A DNA stretch of 64,000 nt from Serinus canaria (lineage: Eukaryota; Chordata; Aves; Passeriformes; Fringillidae), in assembly GCF_022539315.1 (NCBI RefSeq), contig NC_066329.1, positions 9,027,072 through 9,091,071 of the forward strand. Reading direction: 5' to 3'. This document shows positions 21,946 through 32,509 of the stretch, piece after piece. The notes below the pieces were generated by a model, which saw nothing but the letters and a program-made list of their open reading frames with translations, was not told where the DNA came from and searched no databases. Numbering within the stretch: the stretch's first letter is position 1; each line of letters starts with the position of its first letter. The translations under genes and the position numbers were made by a program.

Positions 21946-22345
21946 GAGAGTTTAAATAATGCTTTATTCAGAGATAGATTAAGATAACTTCCTTCCCTCT
22001 GTTCTGCGGATATGATGTAATTTGGACACGTCTATGGAAGTTGGAATGAAAGAATTGTCTTGTGTGCATGATGAATATTCTAATTGAGACTAATATTCAA
22101 TAAAGACCAAGACAGGTGCTTTCTCTTTCCTGGGATTCCTAATTGCTGATGTGTGACTGCAATTTGTATGTCCTCTTAAATTTCTTTCCAGTGGTTTCCC
22201 AGATTTATTAGTGCTCCATACTACCGAACAAAAAGAATTCAAATTAGCCTTTGCCTTGGTATTTGATATAAAGTAGATTTTGCTGCCCACATGCAAATTC
22301 CATGTATATAGAAGGTACAAAATTTAGGGGGCAACCTAAATTTTA
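21946..22345. promoter_or_regulatory. Strong candidate conserved noncoding block
   Basis: AT-rich block starting with TTTAAATAATGCTTTATTC near 21951, then TTCTAATTGAGACTAATATTC near 22079, CCTAATTGCTG near 22138, TTATTAGTGCTCC near 22206, CAAATTAGCC near 22240 and CATGCAAATTCC near 22290 (octamer). It ends in a perfect 10-base hairpin at 22319-22344. No coding frame. Confidence 0.45.
22319..22344. repeat. Perfect hairpin AAAATTTAGG/CCTAAATTTT
   Basis: Ten-base arms at 22319-22328 and 22335-22344 enclose a 6-base loop. The sequence is exactly complementary. It is not followed by a T-run, so it is not a bacterial-type terminator. Confidence 0.8.
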
Positions 22346-23800
22346 CCCTGACTTTGGTAGTGCCTGGGCCCCTGCACCTGGGTTGTTTGAAGCTGTCCTG
22401 ATGTAGCGGCTACTCCTGATGCCTTTCTGCTGTTTTCAGATTATTAGATAGTTGCAGAAATCCTTCCATGGTCCCCAGCATCAGTTGCCAGAGGCAAGTC
22501 AAAGTATTTTGGAGTGGAGCAGGGAGATCAGAGGTCTGGCTAATGGTGCTGACTTCAGGTGCTGGAGAGGAGACAAATCCCCTTTCAATGTCCATGTAAC
22601 TCAGAAGTTAAAACCAACAGCCTGTCCTGGGCACATTTGTCATAGTACTGAAAATAACTGGAGAATGGCAGTTAATTTCAGCAGTCTGGGGTTTGTCTTC
22701 CTGGGACTGTTTCCCTCAGCTTTCCACCCCTTCTTGCTTGTCTATGTTTGTTGGGAAATGTTTCCATGAAAGGACAGCAGAGAGTGAGATGGAAATAACC
22801 CTGTCCCGTTTGTCCTCCTTGTGGCTCATCCCATCAGACAGCCTTGGGGCCCTTCTCCACTCTGCACCTTTCTTGAGTTGTATAACACCATGGGCTGGAG
22901 CTTTTCCTGGTTTCCTGGCCTCTTTTTCCTCCACCCTCTTGGTTTCCTCTGTGTTTCTGGCTGTTTTCTTCATTTGCAAACCTGGGTTTGTAGTTTCCCA
23001 GCACTTGAGTTCCTTGAGCAGTTGTGCTGACGGCGCAGTGAGCACAGGTCTCCCCGCAGACCACCTGGGAAACAGGAAACGCTCTGAACCTCTGGATTAA
23101 CTGAAACACCATACTCAGGTCCCCCTTGACTTCTCCATTTCCAACTCCTGCTCTGACTTTGGGCCACCTTTAGTCCTAGCAGTTATGATCATGCTCACAC
23201 ACCGAAGTGGTTTGAGGCAAGCTGGAGAGCCCTGCACGCCAGGAGTAAGTGGATCTTCCTCTGGAAAAGCCTGGGATGTGCATTAAGGCTCTCATACAAA
23301 TCTTCCCAGTTTGCTGACATCTGATTTGACAGAATCTCAGGTTCCTGTGTCCCTACTGAGCAGAGGTGTGCTCACTAGGCAGCTCCTAGTGGCCTGGAAC
23401 CTGCTCTGGGACCGGCACACTCTGCTTCCTCATTCCTCATTGTCACAAACTCAAATGGGTGGGAAACTTGTGATTTTGAGTCAAGAGCAGGAGACTCTTT
23501 CCAACAACCATCTCCAGGCTGAAGTTCCCAGAGGCTGCACAGAGCTGTGGGGAGACTTGCCCTGTGTGCCTTGCCGAGGGTTCAGGCTGGGTACTGTGAG
23601 TGCACCCTCCCCATGCCTCCCTGCCACCCAGAAACGCATCCAGAAGCCATAATTAGAGCACTCAGAAGAGTTAGGCTCCTTGATGCCGTGCACATTAAAG
23701 GAAAGGGAGTGGGGCACAAACCAAGCCAAACATTGCTGTCCTGTGAGGAGCGTGCGAGGCTGGGGGTGCTGCAGCGCCAGCCCCGGTGCGAGGAGATGGC
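22346..23800. other. Spacer, no gene supported
   Basis: GC-richer spacer with overlapping open frames on both strands at 22693-23112 and 23311-23831. None shows a domain, and no repeat was recognised. Confidence 0.5.
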
Positions 23801-24330
23801 CCTCTTCCCATTCATGTATTTTGTATTATAAAATGACTGCGGTTGTCATAGCAACATAAAGGGAGCAGATCTCATTACTGAGGCCTGGCCACATTATTTT
23901 CTCCAAGGAATTTCTTCTTTTCATTATTTTTCTCCAAAGGTCAGTTATCCTCTGAGGCAGGGTGGGAGATTCTGCGAAAGGTGAAGCATATTCATGGCAG
24001 AATTCCCCTGGTGGAATTTACAATCATTTTTCTTTTTTTATACTTGTAGAGAGATTTCTTTTAGTATAACATTTTCTTTTAACCCTTTCTGTGGGAGCCT
24101 GGCTGCTCCTCATATCCAACTGGGTTGGTGACTAAGAAGCTTTGCGCAGGGATTTGCTACAGAAAGCAAAGAATTAATGTCAAATCATGCTTTTGTTATC
24201 ACATAAACCGAGGTGTGTCGGGCTGCTTACGATCATTTCGCTGACTTTTTGTCTGCCTTTAGCAGCTGCACAAACTGCAGGAACAATTTCAAACTTTGTT
24301 CTGAAGCTGTTTCTTCTCTTGTTGCAAAGT
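23801..24330. promoter_or_regulatory. Candidate conserved block with RFX-like X-box
   Basis: AT-rich region. A near-perfect X-box-like dyad lies at 23842-23855. Downstream are TTTCATTATTTTTC near 23918, AGAATTAATGTC near 24169 and a GATCATTTCGCTG patch near 24230. No open frame of note. Confidence 0.4.
23842..23855. promoter_or_regulatory. RFX X-box-like site
   Basis: GTTGTCATAGCAAC differs by only two central transitions from the symmetric X-box form GTTGCCATGGCAAC and keeps both GTTG and CAAC half-site ends. RFX factors bind this motif, often in ciliary or neural genes. Binding here is inference; no promoter is seen next to it. Confidence 0.45.
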
Positions 24331-24419
24331 AATCATTGTTGGGTGATGGTGCCGGTGGCAAGGGAGCAACTCCAACCATCACATTAATTACTTTGAGTAT
24401 TGGGGTGCTCAGCTCAGCT

Positions 24420-24575
24420 GGAGATGCAGGAAAATATATGCACAGACAGGGTATACCTGTTCAAGAAATGACTGGACATGGCACTCAGTGCTCTGTTCTA
24501 GTTCACAAGGTAGTGGAGATTGGACTTGCTGACCCTGAAGATCTTTTCCAAGCTAAATGATTCTGTGATTTTTAA
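24420..24575 (+). mobile_element. CR1 LINE 3' end fragment
   Basis: From about 24460 the sequence follows the terminal part of avian CR1 elements: GAAATGACTGGACATGGCAC, CAGTGCTCTGTTCTAGTTCA, AAGGTAGTGGAGATTGGACT, and finally GATCTTTTCCAAGCTAAATG with ATTCTGTGATTTT near 24557. The tail is well preserved and in plus orientation. The 5' part is missing, as usual for truncated CR1 copies. Confidence 0.85.
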
Positions 24576-25975
24576 CTGTGGCATTTCATCAGGTCCAGAA
24601 TTTCACACAAATATCCCAGTTCTTTTTTGAAAGTAATATTTCTCATTACCTGATTATTAAAGATTTTGTACAGGCATTCCAGCTCCAAATGCCAAGCTGT
24701 ATTTTCTGTGCTCTAAAAGAATGATAATGCTCAACCAAAGAGAGAGGAACACAGATTGCACCCCTGTGTAGGGGTATCCATCAGGTCAGGTAAAAGACCT
24801 CTCTGGCTCTCCAATAGGTCCCTTAGAATGTTGACAAGGATAAAGATGTTTTTTCAGCTTTGAAGAGTTCTCGAGGATTGCTTGTCCTGAGATACAAGAG
24901 AGAACTTGGACATATAAAAATAGAGTAGCTCTGGATTGTCTTACACAATGCAGAGCCCTGTGTATCTCAGAGTTTTGCAAGAGGATGTATAGGCCTTTAT
25001 GCTGTACAGAAATTGTCTTCCTCGTCACAGGGGTTTGTAAATAATTGTGTGATGTTAGACAGATAAGGGATCTGATACCTTGCTCACACCTGTGTCACGT
25101 GTGGCTCAGAGGGAAATAATCCCAGCTCCCTGTGCACAGGATTCTGGCTTACTGGAATGTACAGCACAGCCTTAAGGAAGGAATTTAGTTGTATATCCTG
25201 CTGTTGTTTTAAATTTCTTTAATTTAACACAGGTAAGACTTACAGTCCTTATATTATAGTGAAACAGCACAGAAATGTATCATGTCTCTTCCCCACTCAG
25301 AAGAACGTGTAAGGAGCTCACAGTGAGCGGGAGAGGCTGTGGGGAGCATATGGCCGTCAAGGCTTTGCTCATTAGTGGAAATCTGCCTGAAAATAGGATC
25401 ACTTTCTGCTATAAACTTCAATCATGCCGAAAGCCAGGATTTCCCAGAACGCTCCTTTGTGTGTGGCAGCCGGAGCGCGTGTTCAGTGGGCTGCCAAGGA
25501 GGGAAGGCAGGAAAGCCTTGTGGTGGCGTGCATGATGCACAGAGCCATCTTCCAGGAGCACTGGCTGGACATGGCTGGGCTGACACTCGTGGAGTCTTTG
25601 CCAAACCCATCAACTCTCATGGTCACTGATGAATTCTGTGTTAGAGATAACCCCCTTCAAAATGTCCTGAGCATTGCTCAGAGCAGGGTGGGTTCATGGG
25701 GATCAGAGCAGGTTGAGAGGAAAGGGGCTACTTCTGACCGCTCACAGCCTCTCCTCCTTTGTCATGTCTGGCAGGCTGCACAGAGCAAGGGCCAGGATAC
25801 AGAGGTCAATACTACTGACCCACTCCAAAGGTGTCTTTAAAAATGAATGGATTCTAATGAATCCCCACTATGAAAGCAGCAACAATGCCTGGCCATTTCA
25901 CAGCCCTTTTCATCCCGTGCTCATCATGGTTTAGCACTGTCAGTGCTGTCAGTAGCAGAGGCAGAGCCAATGCTG
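24576..25975. other. Mixed spacer, no gene supported
   Basis: Moderately AT-rich spacer with small motifs such as CCTGATTATTAAAG near 24651 and TTTCTTTAATTTAAC near 25215. Open frames around 25275-25934 overlap in three phases. No gene is supported. Confidence 0.45.
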
Positions 25976-26008
25976 GGACTTCGATTTAGATGTCCATTTC
26001 CTGTAAAT

Positions 26009-26030
26009 CTCATTTTGCATGCAAAATGAG
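26009..26030. repeat. 22-base perfect palindrome
   Basis: Each half reads CTCATTTTGCA from its 5' end; the two halves meet without a spacer at 26019/26020. Its centre TTTGCATGCAAA contains overlapping octamer-like half-sites on both strands. Confidence 0.9.
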
Positions 26031-26032
26031 TG

Positions 26033-26047
26033 TTTGCATATGCAAAT
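26033..26047. promoter_or_regulatory. Palindromic octamer motif
   Basis: TTTGCATATGCAAA at 26033-26046 is a perfect 14-base palindrome, and the canonical octamer ATGCAAAT is at 26040-26047. Dimeric POU-factor sites have this arrangement of half-sites. Occupancy is inference. Confidence 0.6.
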
Positions 26048-26300
26048 GAGCAGGCATCTAAGTGGCCATGTGTGGCTGCTAATATCTACTTTGCATGCTC
26101 GCTGGTGGTAACTGTGCCCGGTGAACAGGAGTGTGTGAATTTGCACATAACCACCATGGGCACGTGCTCCGTGGTAGCAGAGAAAACCCAAGATTATCGA
26201 AATCTGCCTTGGTTTGAAAAGATTGAGGCAGCCCTGGGTGTTATTTTACAAACAGATCAGCCGAGGGCTAGACTGTACCAGTGAGCTTCAGGAGAGCACG

Positions 26301-26529
26301 ACGCTCGGTCGGGGAATCCGGCAGAGGCAGGATTTGTGCTGAGCACATCCATCCCAGCTCAGCCCAGGCACTGCAGATGCTGTGATGGTTGGGTGCATCT
26401 GCCAGGTGATGTTGCTGTGCAGCGTCTTGCTTCGGTTCCTGGCAGGCTGAGCTGCTGCCTGGCTTTAATTGCGGGCTGCAGCAGGTAGATGGTGTCACAT
26501 CACACGCGCCTCTGAGCGAGCCGGAGTGC
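26301..26529. other. Short spacer
   Basis: GC-richer bridge between two candidate elements with several CpGs. No gene is seen. Confidence 0.4.
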
Positions 26530-26745
26530 CTGGAATATCTGATGAACACGGGTTATTATAGGGCTTTTAACTGTGCATTTAGCAGTGGTGGATGTAAAGC
26601 TTTTAGCTTGCACTCCTGTTTATTAATTAATAAAGGGCTCTGTTCTGACATTACTTATGTCCCCCCGTGTCTCGTCAGAGCTGCAGGGCTCATTGCAAAT
26701 GATAAGAGGCCCAATGCACTTCTCATGAAATTCACTTAAAGCTGG
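26530..26745. promoter_or_regulatory. Candidate conserved noncoding block
   Basis: Block with GGGTTATTATAGGGC near 26550, TTTATTAATTAATAAAGG near 26619 (a near-perfect dyad on ATTAATTAAT), TTGCAAATGATAAG near 26693 (octamer-like and GATA-like) and TTCACTTAAAGC near 26730. A few CpGs are kept. No coding evidence. Confidence 0.4.
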
Positions 26746-27624
26746 CAGCCGGCCCTGCAACTGCGTGCCAGGATTCCGCTCCGCTCCTCTCTGGCAGGCT
26801 CTCCTCCAGGACCCCTCCACTGCTCAGCTTTTGCAGTTGGCACAGGCAGAGGGATGCTGCGACGTGGGCAGCTGGGCAGAGCCAGGGCCAAAGCCATTCC
26901 CTCAAGGGCTGTCCTGTGGTCAGCAAGGCTGAGCAAGGCTCTTCTGAGGTGTCCTCACACATCTCCTTCCAACTTCCTGGAGGGACGGAAGGTTTGAAGG
27001 TTTAAACTGGCACAGGGTGTCCTGCAGACATATGGCATGGGGCACATGTGCCATGGTGGGACAGGAGTCGGAGGCAGCATGGGAGCATTGCAGTGCCAGG
27101 AGCTGAGGTGGCAGCTTGGGGACTCTGCCTGGTAGAGCCCCCAATTCCCATACAGGAGAGTTGATGGAGCAGGAGGGTAAAAACTGCAGGAAAGGAAGAG
27201 AATCCTTAAACTCTGGGCAGCGTGCTGCCTGCTCCTGATGTGTTTAATGGTTTATTTAAATGCATAATTTCCCATCCCACCCAGTCCATTGTTTCTACCC
27301 AGTCCTGGAGGACTCTTCTTTGGGACTGCAGCATCTCTCAGCATTGAGGACAGGTGCCTGTGGTGGGATAGAATCTGCAGGGTCTGGTCCCACAGACGTG
27401 GCAGGGGATGTGGCTTCAGCAAATACAGGCCCCAGTACTTGGCACCACAGGGCCTCTTGCCAGATTTTCAAGGTGGTCTGAGTCTGTGGTATTGAGGTCT
27501 GGGGCTGAGGGTCCTCTTTTATGGTGAGAGATGCCTCAGCAGCTCCTCTGGCAGCGGATGTGGTTGGGACTTGCCCAACTTGCTGTAGGCACTGGCAGCT
27601 GCTGGTGCTCAGCTTCTTTGCAGC
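26746..27624. other. Spacer, no gene supported
   Basis: GC-richer spacer. CATTTAAATAAACC-like sequence near 27247 is the only AT-rich patch. Frames at 26623-27144 minus and 27295-27693 minus show no family features. Confidence 0.5.
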
Positions 27625-27664
27625 CTCTTCTCTCTCTTCTTTTTTTTTTTTTTTTTTTTCCCCT
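27625..27664. repeat. CT/poly-T tract
   Basis: CTCTTCTCTCTCTTC leads into an uninterrupted run of 20 T residues (27640-27659) and then CCCC. Simple sequence. Confidence 0.85.
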
Positions 27665-28500
27665 GACTGGCTTGTGGTGGGCCTATAACTCACAACAGAA
27701 ACATCTTCTTCTGATTAGGATCTGTTGAGGTATTTTTGTATCTTTAGCTCTAATTTGGATGACAAATCCCCCATAGCTGTGATAGCAGGAAGGGAAATGG
27801 GCACTGCTGGTTTAGGCAGGATGAAGTGGTGTGATAATGTGGTGTTTGTGCTTATTGCACACATGTGTGGAATGGAGAGAGAGCCTCTTTGCCTACAGCA
27901 GCCCTGGGTGCTCTGCTCCAGAATCAGCATGTGGGCAAGGGGTGAACCCAGTGGGAGTTATAGAAACTCTGGGGTGTTATCTCAGAGAAGTGCCCCATCC
28001 TCTCCTTGCATTGTGTGGAAGAGCCTGAAGGTACATTTTTGTTTTAAAAGGTTGCAGGAGGAATGTTCAGGGCTTGGTGCTCTGTTTCCAGAGCTGACAG
28101 GTGAGGCTGGGGGCAGCCAGCTGGGTTCCTGCCCTGTGGTGCCAGGGTTCCCTCTGGCCCTGGTGCAGCACTGCCACACTCTGAGCTGGGTGTCAGGGCA
28201 GGGCTGAGGTGCTTCAGCCACTTTCCCTTCCTTTCCTCCAGCTGCCACCCTCCAGCTTGTGCAGGCTGGGAGAAAGTTCCCAGTGCCAAATCCCTGGTCC
28301 TGGACATGGTGGCTAAGCCCAATTTGGCTGTGGACGCTCTGGTCTGGCCTGGGTCAGCGTTCCTCCAAGGTGCAGCAAACACACAGATGTACCAATAGCA
28401 AGGATATTTTTGCTGTGGATGTTGAAGGTTTGTTTTCATTAAGCATTCTGAAAACGTTGCTCTTTGTGCCTGAGCATTCGGGTTATGGAGCATCCTGCAG
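27665..28500. other. Spacer, no gene supported
   Basis: Mixed spacer. The 160-codon plus frame 27725-28207 lies opposite minus-strand frames and has no recognisable domain. Confidence 0.5.
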
Positions 28501-28813
28501 GCTCTGAAATTTGCTTTTTTTATTTAAGTTTTTTCTGACTTGAAAGGCTGGTTTTTATAACAGGTCAATTTCAGCCCATTTGATATTGATATATGAAGAT
28601 CCTCAGGGATTATTGTAATGCATTTTTCATCCTGCTGTGATAGTATCATATAAGGAAAATGGGACTGACTGTTAAGTACAAATTGAAAAAGACATGGTCA
28701 TTTAAGATAACTCCTTATCTGTATACAAGGAAATGGTATCAAGGAAATAGACCACCAGTTGACAGAAATAAATTTTGCCTCAGGCTCCTCCTTCTCTTCC
28801 CCAGCTGCTCAGG
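28501..28813. other. AT-rich flank of the hexamer array
   Basis: AT-rich sequence with GATATTGATATATGAAG near 28581 and TATCATATAAGG near 28646. Possible noncoding element or simply AT-rich spacer. No gene. Confidence 0.35.
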
Positions 28814-28919
28814 CTTTCCCTTTCCCTTTCCCTTTCCCTTTCCCTTTCCCTTTCCCTTTCCCTTTCCCTTTCCCTTTCCCTTTCCCTTTCCCTTTCCCTT
28901 TCCCTTTCCCTTTCCCTTT
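28814..28919. repeat. TTTCCC hexanucleotide microsatellite, about 17.7 copies
   Basis: A perfect (TTTCCC)n array runs for about 106 bases without interruption. The minus strand reads GGGAAA repeated, giving many GGG runs separated by AAA, a pattern able to form G-quadruplexes. Being pure purine/pyrimidine, it can also form triplex DNA. Open frames across it (Phe-Pro or Gly-Lys repeats) are artefacts. Confidence 0.97.
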
Positions 28920-29499
28920 TCTTCCCCTACCTTTTTTAATCACATTTATTGAAGGGTCTCTCTGGGCTGGATGTGAACCCAGCCAGGCTCCCCTCAGGTG
29001 ACACAGCTCTGCCTGTGCCCCAAGGACCACCGGGATCCTGGGGACCTGTGGTGTGACTGTGACTGTGCCACACCAGCCTGCCCTGCCCAGGTGGCACAGC
29101 TGGAGTCAATGGGCCCCACCAGTGTTCTTGAGATGAGCTCCAGAAAGGGACACCCGGAATTTATTTGTGTGTGTCTGGATGTGCTGGAACAAGTGGAGGA
29201 GCTTAATGAATGATTTCTTTAGTCAAGTGAGAGCTGTTTGTTTTTATAGCCCTTATAAAAAGAGAGGAAACAAACTCAATAAGCCAAGTCACACTCGATC
29301 CAGTCAGAGTTTTTTATTCCTGGCATTTTATCTCAACTCTCTCTATTTTAATAAGCCATAAATCAGGGCTGATGGTGTGAACAGTGTCGGTGGGTCCTGC
29401 TCGCGCCACCAGGAATGATGCTGCCCTGCCAGCACCTTCCTGCAGACAGCCTGGCCTGTCCCTGGCTGGTGGGATTTGTTGGAGAGTCTTCCTCACAGA
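28920..29499. other. Spacer with AT-rich part, no gene
   Basis: GC-richer to about 29150, then AT-richer (CTTAATGAATGATTTC near 29201, TTTTAATAAGCC near 29345). No gene is seen. Confidence 0.4.
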
Positions 29500-30130
29500 A
29501 AGCTGCAAAACCCATTTGAATTTATGATCGTTTTGGAGTCTGAGCAGGAAAAGTGTGTTTTTCCAGCTCCTGTGAGGTAATCACAGTGTGATGACATATG
29601 CTGCCGTTCCCTGTGCACTGCACACGCTGTGCTGAGCATCAGCTCTGAGTGTGCTTTCTCCTCCTCGGTGATTATTACATCCCCTTTGGGCTCCAGGCGT
29701 TCTGACCATCAGCAGAATGAGGGCGATTACAATTTGGCATAAGGCACTGCAGTCAGAAGCCAATGTTTAGAGACAGTGGTATAAGAGAAGTTCCATAATT
29801 GGAGCTGCAGGAGTGAGTTTGCCAGAGTATCTATTGCTGGCACCGCGTCCTTCTTGGCGCTGCACCTATTGGAGCTGCACTTTGGCCCACACCTTGTTTC
29901 ATACTGAGCCTGCAATTAAAGCACAATCAGTGGTCCCTGTCCAGCCCTGGGATGCAGTTGTGCAGCCCAGATTCCTGTACGTGCCCAAAAGGTCTTTGAG
30001 GCGCCCGCGGTGAAACACACACGCTCACTGCCGGCGCCTTGGCTGGAGCTCACGTACAATCCTGAGAACTTCTCCAGCTTTAATTTAGTGTAAAGACAAT
30101 CCTGGAGCAAAATCCCTGCACTTACCATGC
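29500..30130. promoter_or_regulatory. Candidate conserved noncoding region
   Basis: Repeat-free region with TTTATGATCG near 29521, GTGATTATTACATCC near 29668, GCGATTACAATTTGG near 29722, TTCCATAATTGG near 29791, CTGCAATTAAAGCAC near 29909 and CTTTAATTTAGTG near 30078. CpGs are kept near 29690-29725 and at about 30000-30035. Longest open frames are about 70 codons. Confidence 0.35.
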
Positions 30131-30789
30131 ACTGCTGTCCAGCCTCCCAGCACTTCAGGGCTTCAGCTCCCAGGTTCTTTTTGTGTTATGGCTGGGTGCT
30201 CAGTGGCTGTTGCATTTAGCAATAACTGTTTATTTTATTATTTCCTTGCTGAATTCATATTTCTGCTTCCTATTTCCCAGTAGAGATACCTCAGGACACA
30301 ATAGCAGCCATGGCTCTGAACCAAAACAATCATGGGAAAGCAGTGAGAGAGACACACATGGGATACTTAGGAAGCCAGGATGGGTGGCACAGAGGACAGG
30401 AAGAGCCAAGAATGTAGGAGATACCTTGGCAGCTGAAAAAGTCCTCAGGAAACTCCAGCCAAATGCAGATCTGCAGCAGCGATGTAGGAACCACATCTGA
30501 CTCCAGAGAAGGTCTGTGGTGTCTTCATCCTTTGCCCTGGGACTTGATCTGTGCCAGGGATGCAGAGATCCTTGTCTGTCCCAGGGGTGTGAGGTGGGTG
30601 TCTGCTGAGGAAAGCTTTGTTCTGGGAGGGGTGATGGCACTTAACCTGGGATGCTGCTGTATGTAGGGGAAGCTCCACACTTGGCTGTGGGGAGGAACTC
30701 GTTGGCTTTTTTTGGAGAAGCGTCATCCCAGCATCTCATTGAGAGCCCATGCCTGGTGGCACTGGGCCTTCCCTGAGCCAGTTGCTTCA
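30131..30789. other. Spacer, no gene supported
   Basis: A small AT-rich patch at 30215-30270 (TTATTTTATTATTTCC), otherwise ordinary spacer. The 136-codon minus frame 30230-30640 has no family features. Confidence 0.45.
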
Positions 30790-31090
30790 GATAACTGACT
30801 CAACAGCATGCTTCATAATTAAAATATTATAGCTGGAAATGTTGACTATCTTCCAAGTATGCCAGGAGGCTTCTGTTTGCACGACTTGGAGCACAGGCTG
30901 TCAGGGAAGGCTGGTCAGAGCAGAGACAAATGCATTTATGTTGCATATTGCTCCAGCATCTCAGAGCATTCACACAGCCCTGCTGCTGCTGGCAGCTTCT
31001 TATTTCCTTCACACCTAATTGAACTTTGTTTTAAAATCTTTTGTCTGACTAATGTCCGGAGTGCTCTGACATGGCTGCTTGGCCTTTCAT
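30790..31090. promoter_or_regulatory. Candidate conserved noncoding block
   Basis: ATAATTAAAATATTATAGC near 30813, ATGCATTTATGTTGC near 30930, ACCTAATTGAAC near 31013 and GACTAATGTCCGG near 31047. AT-richer and repeat-free. It loses this texture after about 31100. Confidence 0.3.
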
Positions 31091-32039
31091 TCTGGTTCTC
31101 CATCCGGATTTACAATGGGAGGCTTTGGGAAAGGTTGCTTCATGGAGGGGGGCTGGAAGGTGAAGGGCATGGCTTGAGGGAATGGCTGTGGGTGCCCACA
31201 GAGAACCCACCGAGTGAAGGGCAAGGTGGAATCTGGGACCCTGCTGGGACAGTCAGCTCTGGATCCCCCCAACCCTTGGTGCCTGTGCTCCTGCCTGCCT
31301 AGGATGAGGTCTGGTGCCACTGTGGGTGCTTTGGTGGGGTCCCTGTGCTGTCACCTGATGCCTGTGCTGTGACCTGAACATCAGCTGGAAACAAAAGCAT
31401 CTGCAAGGGATCAGCCTGTCTCTCTCTTCAGGGGCTGCTTAAGACTGTACAAGGAGATAAGCAAATTATATGGCCTTAAATATCGGTGGGATCTGTGATT
31501 CTCCAGACAGCCATCAAGGCAGGGCTAACAAGGGCACTTTAAACACTGAGTCAGGCATTTCTGCTGCAGAGATCCTTGTCTCAGCCTTCCCCTGGGAGAA
31601 GAGCAGACAGCAGGTTTGTTAAAGAACACCACTTTAAGTTTTTCAAAGTGAAATTCTTGTTTTTCTGCTATTGCTAAGGAAACTGAACATTTTGTCCCTG
31701 CTGGCCCCTGAGCCAGCACTCAGTGCTGCAGTGGTGTAAAATGAAGCCTAGAAGGCCAAGAGCCCTTCCTTGTGTGTGCAGAGGGGAGGGGGGATGCTGG
31801 AGCACAGTGCCTTGCCAGCCTGGCACCTTCGTTTCAGGAGCTGTCCTGGCTGCGACAAGGCAGATGCAGCCAGGGAAAATGCTGGCAGTGGCAGGATCTC
31901 TGCCTGGCATGAGGACCCTGCCCTCCACCCCACAGCTGCCTGCCAGGGTCACACCATTGTGCCATCCCCGTGCCATGGCCACACACCTCATGGGGCCACA
32001 GACCTGGGGGTCAGGGAAGAGCTGGGATGAGGGTTCAAT
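31091..32039. other. Spacer, no gene supported
   Basis: GC-richer spacer with overlapping frames at 31674-32046 on both strands. No recognised protein, RNA or repeat. Confidence 0.5.
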
Positions 32040-32180
32040 GGATTGATCAGCTGTTCCTTGGGCTGGCTGGAAGGATAATCCTCATTATCACACCCATTAT
32101 TGCTGGCTCCCCAGGAAAGAGATGGAATGCCAGCATCGAAAAGAAAAGTGCTTTTGAGCTAGTAATGTTTGTCTAACATA
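32040..32180. promoter_or_regulatory. Small candidate conserved block
   Basis: GGATTGATCAGC near 32040, GGATAATCCTCATTATCACACC near 32073 (bicoid-type GGATAATCC dyad) and CATTATTGCTGG near 32094. Short but distinct from its flanks. Confidence 0.3.
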
Positions 32181-32509
32181 AAAAACTCCAGGTCACCTGG
32201 GATAGTTCACAAGTGGTGTCTTGTGTTTTGGAGGAGGGGGAAAAAGGGGGTTTCAAGAGACAAAGCTGAGCTGGGTAGGAGATACAGGACCACGGGAGCT
32301 GTGGACAGGCAGTGACCTTCTCCACAGTGTCCCAGGCTGTTCTGACCCTCACCAGGAGCTTGTCTTGCCCCTCCAGCCCTAGCAAACCCTCACCACAGTG
32401 CCTGGAACCCTCATCCTCTCAGCTGTTCCTCTCCCCCTTGCTGCAGTGGCTGTGCCAGGAGGATTCCAGTCTTGCTCAGGGTGATTTTCAGAGAAGCTGA
32501 AGGATATTA
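32181..32509. other. Spacer, no gene supported
   Basis: GC-richer sequence rich in CCTC and CAGG. No gene or repeat recognised. Confidence 0.45.

Larger units (their letters stand above)
25976..26300. promoter_or_regulatory. Candidate enhancer with palindromic octamer (POU) sites
   Basis: A 22-base perfect palindrome (26009-26030) is followed three bases later by a 14-base palindromic octamer (26033-26046), and a further TTTGCATG lies near 26092. GATTATCG near 26192 and several retained CpGs follow. Clustered ATGCAAAT-type sites are typical POU-factor targets. No coding frame is supported. Confidence 0.5.

Noticed and set aside
22319..22344. Intrinsic terminator
   Set aside because: Hairpin without a GC-rich stem or U-tract, and the window is vertebrate rather than bacterial.
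28659..29030. Open frames with Phe-Pro or Gly-Lys repeats
   Set aside because: Direct translation of the TTTCCC hexamer array.
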